The position numbers and the translations under genes are program-made. Of a DNA stretch of 24,018 nt, positions 8,301 through 13,914 are shown piece by piece. Location: positions 19,875 through 43,892 of the IMG/VR virus record IMGVR_UViG_3300030108_001605; one strand, 5' to 3'. Under the pieces are notes generated by a model that saw nothing but the letters and a program-made list of their open reading frames with translations, made no database searches and was not told the origin of the DNA. The stretch's first letter is position 1. Every line of letters begins with the position of its first letter. Source of the stretch: a virus.

Positions 8301-9543
8301 TGCAGCATTAACAGGAGTATCTACAGCATTGATGAATGCATATAAAGCATATGTAGCACCAGAGTTTCAAAGAAATGCTAACTTAATAGCAGTATCCAAA
8401 CCTGAAAATGGTGTATTTAAAGTTGTAGACTTATCTACTTTCTTTCCATACGACGCTGTAACAAGACCTGTTCAAGCAGCTATAAATAAATATCATAAAC
8501 AACAAATAGAACCACAATCTATTAATAGATTTTTAATGGATATGTTCTTTAGCGCTGATGGTCCAATCGGAGAACTTATTGCTCCGTTTGTTAACAGATC
8601 AATTGCATTAGAAACAATTACAGAGGTATTAAATAATAAGAAAAAAGAAGGCGGTCAAATTTATAGTGAACTAGATGGTTTTCCAGAAATATTTAATAAA
8701 TCATTAGCACACATATTTAGATCTGCAGAACCTGGAGCTGTTACTACTGGTAGACAATTGTATTATGGTTTCCAAGAAACTCTTACGCCTACAGGTGGCA
8801 CGTATGATATAGGTGATGTGTTAATAGGATTAGGAACTGGTATAAAACCATTAAGAATAGATTTAAAAAGATCAATGGATTTTATATTAGGTGATCTAAC
8901 TAAAATTAGAACAGAGGCACCTAAGACAAGTAAACTTTATAGACAGAATCAAACTAAACGAGAAATATTAGAAGAGTTTATAAAAATACAAAGAAATGCT
9001 TGGAACGAACAAAGAAGAATTTACAAAGCTCTTGCTGTTATGGAAATGTTAACTCTACCTAGACAATCAATAATTAAAGAAGGTAAAGAAAGAAAACTTT
9101 CTATGAAACTATTAAGAGCAGTTATGAGAGGGGAATACTATCCAGTTAATTTTTCTAAAGCTAGATTTAAAGGTAAAATAAAAGATATAGAATCTGAAGC
9201 TGGTAGAAGAGATTATGATCCTAGTGAAAGATTTAATAGAGATGATATTTATCCTAAAAAAGAAATGAGAGAAATTATTAATTATTTAAAAAGACAAGAT
9301 CTTAATGGAACTTTTCCTTTTGACATTACAACAGATCCAGAACCAAACATACCACAAGATCAAATTATACAACAAGATCAAAAACAAAGTTCTATACAAA
9401 CACAACCGTTAGAAAACACACCAACTCCTGTAGTTAGTAATACAAATGTGGCACAAATAAACCCACAAACTGGCTTGACATCAACAGAGACAGCTTTATT
9501 ATCCCCAGAGGAACAAGCAATAAGGATTAGACAAAGAACATAA
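5356..9543 (+). CDS. Giant internal virion / DNA-ejection protein candidate, 1395 aa
   Basis: The largest gene in the window: 1395 residues, Lys-rich and mainly helical. There is no recognisable transglycosylase motif at the N-terminus, unlike T7 gp16. Segments with hydrophobic or Gly-rich character occur around residues 130-160 and 205-240, and again near 970-1010 (LGQFFALGGASIATKETFAA), fitting a protein that crosses or lines membranes during ejection. The last 70 or so residues are Gln/Pro/Thr-rich and probably disordered. Size (T7 gp16 is 1318 aa), position at the end of the virion block and the two preceding genes support an ejection-protein role by analogy. AGGAGG six bases before the ATG is among the strongest ribosome binding sites here. 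Confidence 0.65.
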   Translation: MPITKSDVLSLIQDAEERNLLIERSEDKEVVNNPLSYLRFDPFLMPFVKYQEKVKEDPKFGFEEEGQVDIAKDIERMVVGGGTKLLKSIGEFITAGVDFTFDTNATKKLDEITNNFLNKHGDPKLLSTQIGEFVLQLGGGYKVAASMIANVGKLKNIKKLQTDLLKKFPTLTTGKYLAPTFQFSKKIGTGALSLGAADMLAMDSERETFAIEKTPEEGKTGRDLAIARLANKIKFGQEGAVLGGGIPLVGKGLSVGFRYGIWKPAKFTGKMGLRGLNFAVVNPLSKGLARVPYLEQGVGIVKNLPAKAFDKTGLPPFKQWNLFTVNDNIALRRFLKRSDNVLSALKSIGRQTPEQADVAFKGEKLIKERARTIEKLLDSLEARAYAMVKSQKKMYDTKTTSPASMEKYLGETMEYLRGQRSLEKIQAPLRPVAKEILKVTDDLKKEFREVLPKDSELLPNLLGNALRGYWRKSFGIFTNPNYSVPENSKVFKDAVNFVKKIKSLDVDDMVKEIAKRDGISKTAAKEQVAKDMINNILRTAKTDNKDPIQILTRISKEQLDSDKFIATGKELPPEILKLLGDENNARSIILQTVSNLSTQTAYKRMFDRLGEVLSKPVRGAENIPGKGQQLFKTRREAELGLNVAKGDPSIVQVGEIGGLGLLRSSASKLYGSADRVNRLKSLRGPLDVIANIPIYKQVILYPKIAAQYGKTVLSPATQTRNFSSASFFVGNRGLLGNRASVTESFKMMVDDIFSVGKGKADEELKLIENIREGIKYGALDENIVAAELGAVLKAMNKKGIKSTDELTAMLTKGTGGQALLSKMGGKASRVYAGGDNVWKWYAYNWYKSFLGDYAGKDLGKMKRWFREITGKELDLKQLGRKQLTTNAEKVEEAIKQASGWYVRNTMPTYSMVPDLIKAIRVTPFGNFVAFPAEMIRTSAKTLQVNMREMASSDVVMREMGYRGALGQFFALGGASIATKETFAALTGVSTALMNAYKAYVAPEFQRNANLIAVSKPENGVFKVVDLSTFFPYDAVTRPVQAAINKYHKQQIEPQSINRFLMDMFFSADGPIGELIAPFVNRSIALETITEVLNNKKKEGGQIYSELDGFPEIFNKSLAHIFRSAEPGAVTTGRQLYYGFQETLTPTGGTYDIGDVLIGLGTGIKPLRIDLKRSMDFILGDLTKIRTEAPKTSKLYRQNQTKREILEEFIKIQRNAWNEQRRIYKALAVMEMLTLPRQSIIKEGKERKLSMKLLRAVMRGEYYPVNFSKARFKGKIKDIESEAGRRDYDPSERFNRDDIYPKKEMREIINYLKRQDLNGTFPFDITTDPEPNIPQDQIIQQDQKQSSIQTQPLENTPTPVVSNTNVAQINPQTGLTSTETALLSPEEQAIRIRQRT

Positions 9544-9737
9544 TGGCCATTGAACCTAAAACAACTAGAGAACATATTGTATCCCTGTATGGACACATAT
9601 CAGGTGTTAAAAAAAATATAAATCATATGCACAAAGGTATTCACGAATTGGGCGGCAAGATAGATAAAATCTATTGGGTTCTTTTAGCAACGGTGGGGGC
9701 TGTTGCACTTCAATTATTAAACTATTTAATAGGATGA
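9543..9737 (+). CDS. Small single-TM protein, XhlA/holin-like
   Basis: A 64-residue protein: a charged helical N-terminal part (residues 8-42, TTREHIVSLYGHISGVKKNI) followed by one hydrophobic segment at about 44-63 (YWVLLATVGAVALQLLNYLI). This coiled-coil-then-helix layout is that of haemolysin XhlA-type lysis accessory proteins, and the gene directly precedes and overlaps (ATGA) the endolysin. A holin or holin-partner role is therefore likely by context. The start overlaps the preceding stop as TAATG. It could alternatively be an unrelated membrane protein. Confidence 0.65.
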   Translation: MAIEPKTTREHIVSLYGHISGVKKNINHMHKGIHELGGKIDKIYWVLLATVGAVALQLLNYLIG

Positions 9738-10204
9738 AACTAACAGCTAACATAACTCTTGACGAATTAACAAAGTCTCAGGTTGCGGAGAGAAAAGGTA
9801 TCAATAACAATCCTAATCCAAAACAGATTGAAAATCTAAAAGCATTGGCTACAAATATTTTGCAACCGGTACGCTCACACTATGACAAACCTTTAATCAT
9901 ATCCAGCGGATTTAGATGTGCAGAATTATGTATAGCAATCGGTAGTTCAATTAATTCACAACACGTAGCAGATGACAATGCAGCTGCAGCAGACTTCGAG
10001 ATACCTGGTGTAGATAATAGAGAATTAGCAAAGTGGATTAGATCAGAATTAGAATTTGACCAACTTATACTTGAGTTTTACAAAGACAACGAACCAACAT
10101 CAGGCTGGATACATTGTTCGTATTCTACTAACAGCAACAGAAACCAATCTTTAAGAGCTCTTAGAGAAGATGGTAAAGTAATTTACAAACCTTGGATAGA
10201 ATAA
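9734..10204 (+). CDS. Endolysin, M15-type D-Ala-D-Ala carboxypeptidase-like (peptidase M15_3 family)
   Basis: A 156-residue zinc peptidase predicted to cut peptidoglycan cross-peptides at host lysis. Family motifs are visible: SGFR (58-61), SQH with candidate zinc ligand His77, AADFEI with Asp87, and GWIHCSY with His127. The His-to-Asp spacing is ten residues, where the common HxxGxAxD pattern has seven, so the active-site loop is longer than usual. ATG 9734 overlaps the previous stop. An upstream TTG at 9674 would add twenty residues that lie over the upstream membrane segment and is rejected. No signal peptide is present, so export needs a holin. Confidence 0.85.
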   Translation: MKLTANITLDELTKSQVAERKGINNNPNPKQIENLKALATNILQPVRSHYDKPLIISSGFRCAELCIAIGSSINSQHVADDNAAAADFEIPGVDNRELAKWIRSELEFDQLILEFYKDNEPTSGWIHCSYSTNSNRNQSLRALREDGKVIYKPWIE

Positions 10205-10483
10205 TTATTTAATGTATTCGTGGCCACCACAAATATAACCAACAACTTTTTTACCATTCCATTCATGATAATAATGATTTTGAAATGGTCTTCGTTTTTT
10301 TCTTTCTCCTACTTTTACGTTTCTTTCATACCAACTACTACAAACAATAGCGTTAGAATCACTCCAACTCATACCATCTAAACCGTGATAGTCTTCTCTT
10401 GTGTTTGGTATTTCAAATGTTTTGTACTCAATTTTGCCAAACAAAGTTAATATTAATAATGTTATAGTCACAATATTTTCCAC
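10205..10483 (-). CDS. Membrane-anchored small protein, 92 aa, inverted island
   Basis: Read on the minus strand, a 92-residue protein with an N-terminal hydrophobic stretch (ENIVTITLLILTLFG) then a soluble part rich in aromatic, His and Cys residues (MSWSDSNAIVCSSWYERN, NHYYHEWNGKKVVGYICGG). I do not recognise the family. GTG 10483 is preferred because it overlaps the stop of the 28-aa gene as TAGTG; a TTG at 10519 would add twelve residues. Its stop abuts the endolysin stop with no spacer. It probably shares a transcript with the SNF2 helicase gene. A one-helix membrane or exported location is likely; function unknown. Confidence 0.6.
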   Translation of the reverse strand: MENIVTITLLILTLFGKIEYKTFEIPNTREDYHGLDGMSWSDSNAIVCSSWYERNVKVGERKKRRPFQNHYYHEWNGKKVVGYICGGHEYIK

Positions 10484-10569
10484 TACATCCAACCAAAAAG
10501 TTTGAAGCCAATGTAACAAACTAAAATTATTACAATTATATAGAGAAATTCATCTTCTTCTAGATCCAT
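10483..10569 (-). CDS. 28-aa transmembrane mini-protein
   Basis: A minus-strand ORF of 28 residues: an acidic start MDLEEDEF, then a hydrophobic helix (LYIIVIILVCYIGFKLF) and GWM at the end. The complementary strand has AGGAG seven bases before the ATG, a strong ribosome binding site. It overlaps the helicase stop by ten bases and its own stop overlaps the GTG of the next gene, so it is coupled on both sides. A single-span membrane peptide is clear; function unknown. Such peptides in phages can be holin-like, exclusion or membrane-disrupting proteins (inference). Confidence 0.6.
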   Translation of the reverse strand: MDLEEDEFLYIIVIILVCYIGFKLFGWM

Positions 10570-11993
10570 TCTCTAAGCTCCTCACCCATGATTTCTGATG
10601 CGATATCTATTTTTTTACGTAAAGATTTAACTATCTTTTCGTCAACTGTTTTTTCTGCCATCAGATCGATATATGTTACAGACTTCTTTTGTCCAATCCT
10701 ATGCGCTCTATCCTCTGATTGCAATCTTTTTTCTAAGTCATATCCATTAGAATAATATATGACTGTATTAGCCGCAGTTAATGTTAAACCATACCCGGCT
10801 GTCTGTGGGTTACCCACAAAAAATCTAACCTTGGAGCGCGGATCTTGAAATTCATTTACATTCTTTTGTCTTTGCTCTGATGCTATTGCACCATAAAAAT
10901 CTACAACTGATTCTTCTCCGTATTCTTTAATTATAGTTTTAACTATCTTTTCTATGTCATGTATGTAATTAGCCCATATAATTACTTTACCTTCTACTTC
11001 TTCTAATAGATCCATTAGTTCATCTAATCTTTTATTTTTTATATCTTCTATTGTGCCATCATCTAACTTTACAAACCCACAAGATATTTGATGTAGTTTT
11101 ATAAGTTGTGGTAATACATGTGCAGCAGATACTGTTTTACCTTTTAGTGCAGTAAGTGCTAATGACTTCATAGAAGAATAATGTTTTTGTTGTTCAGGTG
11201 TAAGTTCTATTGTTCTTTTCATATAAATTTTAGCTGGTAAATCTAAACAATCTTCTTTTAATACTCTGTATGAAAATGGTTTTATATTGTCTGATAGTTC
11301 ATCAAGTCTTCTATAACTACCTACAATCTGTACTTGTCTACCACCAAAGTTTCTACTGACCATATGTGCATATCTTTGTCTAAATGCATAATAACTTTGG
11401 AAACCTAATAGTTCTGGTTCTAAAAAATTACATTGACTATATAAATCTAGAGGTGATCTAGTGACTGGAGACCCTGTCAAAATACGTCTATAACGGGCCA
11501 TAGAAGCCATTTGAGTGATGGCTTTTGTTCTTTTGGCACCTGGGTTCTTAATTGTTGTAGATTCATCTACAGCGACCAGACACTTTCTAGCAGTCATAAA
11601 CTTTGTGGCAAAAAGGTGTCCTTTTTTTGTCGAAAAAGCCTCAACATTCATAATAAGGATGTGAAGGTCATAATTTATTTCAAACAATTTTTGGTACTCT
11701 TTATCCTTTGCTTTGGATGTCGAAGCAGTCCATAGTACTGTTTTATAAGGTACATGACTAGGCATATGTGTTGGAATTTCTTGAGAATACCAGTTGCGAT
11801 ATACACCTTTAGGAGCTATAATTATTGCCGAATTTATTTTACCTTTGTCATATAGCATAGCAATATTATCAATAAGCACTTTAGATTTACCTGTACCCAT
11901 TTCCATAAACAAAGCATACTCATCTTTATCCCACGATTTTTCTAACGCAGTTAATTGATGTTTATAAGGTTTAGTCCTAAATTTATATTTCAT
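10560..11993 (-). CDS. SNF2-family helicase/ATPase
   Basis: A 477-residue superfamily 2 ATPase of the SNF2 type, expected to translocate on DNA using ATP. Motifs in order: Walker A GTGKS (33-37), motif II VDESTTIKN with DES at 143-145, motif III LTGSP (172-176), a C-terminal RecA-like lobe with VIIWANYIHD, the GYGLTLTAA region, and motif VI QSEDRAHRIGQ (425-435). The length fits a bare catalytic core without accessory domains. It is the only large gene on the minus strand and its ATG faces the divergent promoter at 12012-12050. Likely roles are replication, recombination or displacing host proteins from DNA (inference). Confidence 0.9.
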   Translation of the reverse strand: MKYKFRTKPYKHQLTALEKSWDKDEYALFMEMGTGKSKVLIDNIAMLYDKGKINSAIIIAPKGVYRNWYSQEIPTHMPSHVPYKTVLWTASTSKAKDKEYQKLFEINYDLHILIMNVEAFSTKKGHLFATKFMTARKCLVAVDESTTIKNPGAKRTKAITQMASMARYRRILTGSPVTRSPLDLYSQCNFLEPELLGFQSYYAFRQRYAHMVSRNFGGRQVQIVGSYRRLDELSDNIKPFSYRVLKEDCLDLPAKIYMKRTIELTPEQQKHYSSMKSLALTALKGKTVSAAHVLPQLIKLHQISCGFVKLDDGTIEDIKNKRLDELMDLLEEVEGKVIIWANYIHDIEKIVKTIIKEYGEESVVDFYGAIASEQRQKNVNEFQDPRSKVRFFVGNPQTAGYGLTLTAANTVIYYSNGYDLEKRLQSEDRAHRIGQKKSVTYIDLMAEKTVDEKIVKSLRKKIDIASEIMGEELREWI

Positions 11994-12012
11994 AATTTTT
12001 TATTCTTTCTAC

Positions 12013-12042
12013 TTGACAAGTATATAGATATTCCCATATAAG
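12013..12042 (+). promoter_or_regulatory. Rightward early promoter (sigma70-like)
   Basis: TTGACA (12013-12018), a perfect -35, is followed by TATAAG at 12037-12042 with an 18-base spacer (or ATATAA with 17). Transcription would begin near 12048-12050, just before the first replication-block gene at 12062. No comparably strong promoter is visible elsewhere on the plus strand, so it probably starts the early/replication transcript using host RNA polymerase. Confidence 0.7.
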
Positions 12043-12049
12043 AAGTCAA
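12021..12049 (-). promoter_or_regulatory. Leftward promoter for the SNF2 island (sigma70-like)
   Basis: On the complementary strand, TTGACT (12044-12049) and TATATA (12021-12026) are separated by 17 bases. Transcription would begin near 12014 and read into the SNF2 helicase gene starting at 11993. Its -10 lies just inside the -35 of the rightward promoter and the reverse also holds, so both cannot be occupied at the same time. Confidence 0.68.
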
Positions 12050-12061
12050 GAGCAAAAAAGA

Positions 12062-12469
12062 ATGAAGAATAAAATATTTGAATTATATAAACCAAAGTCT
12101 CTAGAAGAGTTCTTAAAGTTTCATAAAGAGAACCCAGACGAAAGTTTTGTATATGTACTGCAGCATCCACCTGCAAACATAAATATATTAAGTGCATCCG
12201 ATTATGGATACTTAGTTATTTGTTTGCCTTTGTATGGTCCAGAATCACAAGTTGTATTTTCTTCATCACCTTTTGTTTTTAAAATGAGAAAAAATCTTAG
12301 GGATTTTAGAGAACAAGATTATATCTTGTTAACGGGAGATCCTGCAATCATTGGTATATCCACGGCAATAGTTAGTGATAAAACCAATGGAGTATTTAAC
12401 CTCTTGAAATGGGATCGAAGAGAGGCTAAATATTATCCAATATCATTCGATCTCAATCAGAAAGGATAA
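12062..12469 (+). CDS. Conserved phage early protein, 135 aa
   Basis: First gene of the rightward replication block, 135 residues. The N-terminal third is helical and charged (KPKSLEEFLKFHKENPDES). The rest looks like an alpha/beta fold with VYVLQHPPANINIL, YLVICLPLYG, LLTGDPAIIGISTAIVSD and a C-terminal LLKWDRREAKYYPI. I recall related proteins in marine phages near replication genes, without a known function. The ATG is about a dozen bases past the predicted transcription start, so the leader is very short and the ribosome binding site is weak (AAAAAAG). Confidence 0.75.
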   Translation: MKNKIFELYKPKSLEEFLKFHKENPDESFVYVLQHPPANINILSASDYGYLVICLPLYGPESQVVFSSSPFVFKMRKNLRDFREQDYILLTGDPAIIGISTAIVSDKTNGVFNLLKWDRREAKYYPISFDLNQKG

Positions 12470-12471
12470 TA

Positions 12472-13032
12472 ATGAGTAAAGGAAATGGAATAGACTTTGA
12501 AGCAGATAAATCAAATGAGTTTGAATCTACAGATTTAGATTCTTTGTCTGTGCATATAAGTCAAATGCAAGAACTACAGATACAAATAGAAGTATCTGAG
12601 AAACAAACTAAAGCATTAAAAGAAAAATTTAACAAAATTAATTCAGAGGTCATACCTAATATATTAGCAGAACAAGGTTTGAAATCTTTGAAATTAGCTG
12701 ACGGCACAACTATAGAGGTTAATAAAAAATATAGTTGTACTCTACCGAAAGATCCGGAAAAGAAAGCTGCAGCTTATAAATGGCTTCGAGACCAGGGGTT
12801 AGGTGACATCATTAAAAATGAGGTTGCTGTTACTTTTGGTAAAGGCGAAGATAACAAGGCGAAGCAACTGCTGGACCTTGCGGTCGGCAATGGTTATGAA
12901 CCCAGCCAACGAGAGAAGGTTGAGCCAATGACATTGAAGGCCCTATACAGGGAGCGTGTTGAGTCCGGACTTGACATGCCTTCCGACGTCTTTCACTTAT
13001 TTGTGAAGGATGAAACAAAAATGAAACGTTAA
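12472..13032 (+). CDS. Conserved phage replication-region protein, 186 aa
   Basis: A 186-residue protein. Residues 25-60 form a likely coiled coil (ISQMQELQIQIEVSEKQ then KALKEKF), followed by a compact C-terminal domain with YKWLRDQGLGDIIKNEV and KVEPMTLKALYRERVESG. The latter pattern recurs in phage proteins next to ssDNA-binding or recombination genes (recall), so a DNA-metabolism accessory role is plausible. The last third of the gene (12841-13020) is about 49% G+C by hand count, far above its surroundings. AAAGGA at 12461-12466 supports the ATG. Confidence 0.72.
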   Translation: MSKGNGIDFEADKSNEFESTDLDSLSVHISQMQELQIQIEVSEKQTKALKEKFNKINSEVIPNILAEQGLKSLKLADGTTIEVNKKYSCTLPKDPEKKAAAYKWLRDQGLGDIIKNEVAVTFGKGEDNKAKQLLDLAVGNGYEPSQREKVEPMTLKALYRERVESGLDMPSDVFHLFVKDETKMKR

Positions 13033-13055
13033 ACGTGAATAGCGAAAGGAGAAAC

Positions 13056-13838
13056 ATGAAAAGCGAAACGGCAAACGTAACAAAGATGAAAGAGAATCTA
13101 CCAAGTGTAGATCTTTTTGAAGCTGACGCAAAAGTAGGACAAGATAATATAGGTTCACAAGACCTAGCATTACCTTTTCTTAGAATCTTGGGTCAGTTAT
13201 CTCCACAAGTAAATGAAAGAGATGCAAAATTTGTAGAAGGTGCCAAACCAGGTATGATCTACAATACTGTAACTAATGAACTTTACGATGGAGTTAAAGG
13301 AATCAATGTAATTCCTTGTGCATACAAGAGAGAATACATTGAATGGAAAGATAGAGGTGAAGGTGGTGGTGCGCCAGTGGCAATCCATGCTGGAACTAGT
13401 CCTATTATCAATGAGGCAACTCGTGATTCTATTGGTAAAGATAGATTAAAGAATGGGAACTATCTAGAAAATACTGCTTCATATTATGTAGTAGTTGTGC
13501 AAGGTAAATCTGCATCAACAGCATTGATAACAATGAAATCTACACAATTAAAAGTAAGTAGAACTTGGAACTCGTTAATGAAATCAATACAGTTGCAAGG
13601 TAAAGATGGGTCAATGTTCAATCCAAGAATGTTTTCACATATGTACCATTTAAAAACTGTACAACAATCAAATGACAAGGGAACTTGGTTTGGTTGGAAT
13701 GTATCATTAGTAGGTCCGGTACAAGCCAGACCACTTTACGAGCAAGCAAAAGGTTTTGGTGAAAGCGTCATGAAAGGCGCAGTCAATGCAAAACACTCTA
13801 AAGAAGAGAGAAGTACAGCGAGCGATACGCCGTACTAA
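13056..13838 (+). CDS. Putative ssDNA-binding / recombination-type protein, 260 aa
   Basis: A 260-residue protein with LALPFLRILGQLSPQV, a GAKPGMIYNTVTNEL loop-strand, NVIPCAYKREYIEW, a Gly-rich loop, and strands YYVVVVQG and TALITMKSTQLKVSRTWN. Predominantly beta structure plus position between the coiled-coil protein and the primase suggests a single-strand DNA-binding or annealing role (inference; no named family claimed). The C-terminus ends SDTPY, an aromatic tip loosely like SSB tails but without a clear acidic run. ATG 13056 is chosen over an in-frame GTG at 13035 because AAAGGAG lies just upstream of it. Confidence 0.65.
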   Translation: MKSETANVTKMKENLPSVDLFEADAKVGQDNIGSQDLALPFLRILGQLSPQVNERDAKFVEGAKPGMIYNTVTNELYDGVKGINVIPCAYKREYIEWKDRGEGGGAPVAIHAGTSPIINEATRDSIGKDRLKNGNYLENTASYYVVVVQGKSASTALITMKSTQLKVSRTWNSLMKSIQLQGKDGSMFNPRMFSHMYHLKTVQQSNDKGTWFGWNVSLVGPVQARPLYEQAKGFGESVMKGAVNAKHSKEERSTASDTPY

Positions 13839-13841
13839 AAG

Positions 13842-13892
13842 TTTCATCGGCTGGTGAAAATAGGGGCAAATACGGGAGACTGGATTTGCCCC
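13842..13892 (+). promoter_or_regulatory. Two tandem RNA hairpins before the primase gene
   Basis: The 76-base gap 13839-13914 holds two hairpins. The first is TTTCATC (13842-13848) with GGTGAAA (13853-13859): seven pairs including one G-U, loop of four. The second is GGGGCAAAT (13863-13871) with ATTTGCCCC (13884-13892): nine perfect pairs, loop of twelve. No U-run follows either, so an intrinsic terminator is unlikely. mRNA processing, stability or attenuation of primase expression are possibilities. Confidence 0.6.
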
Positions 13893-13914
13893 GCAAGAAT
13901 AAAGGAATTATAGA

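Larger units (their letters stand above)
12012..12050. repeat. Inverted repeat (dyad) at the divergent control region
   Basis: CTTGAC at 12012-12017 and GTCAAG at 12045-12050 are exact reverse complements. Inside them TATAT (from 12021) and ATATA (from 12036) also mirror each other, around a centre containing ATTCCCATAT (12030-12039). Arm offsets differ by one base. The symmetry arises partly from two mirrored promoters, but the dyad could also serve as an operator for a dimeric regulator. Confidence 0.65.

Noticed and set aside
9476-9504. TTGACA near the end of the 1395-aa gene as a promoter for the lysis genes
   Set aside because: No acceptable -10 at 16-18 bases, and it lies in coding sequence.
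9674-9733. Upstream TTG start extending the endolysin by 20 residues
   Set aside because: The extra residues overlay the membrane segment of the preceding gene and have no motif; ATG 9734 in an ATGA overlap is better.
12830-13057. 75-aa minus-strand ORF in the GC-rich patch
   Set aside because: Antisense to the conserved C-terminal domain of the 186-aa protein; no start signal.
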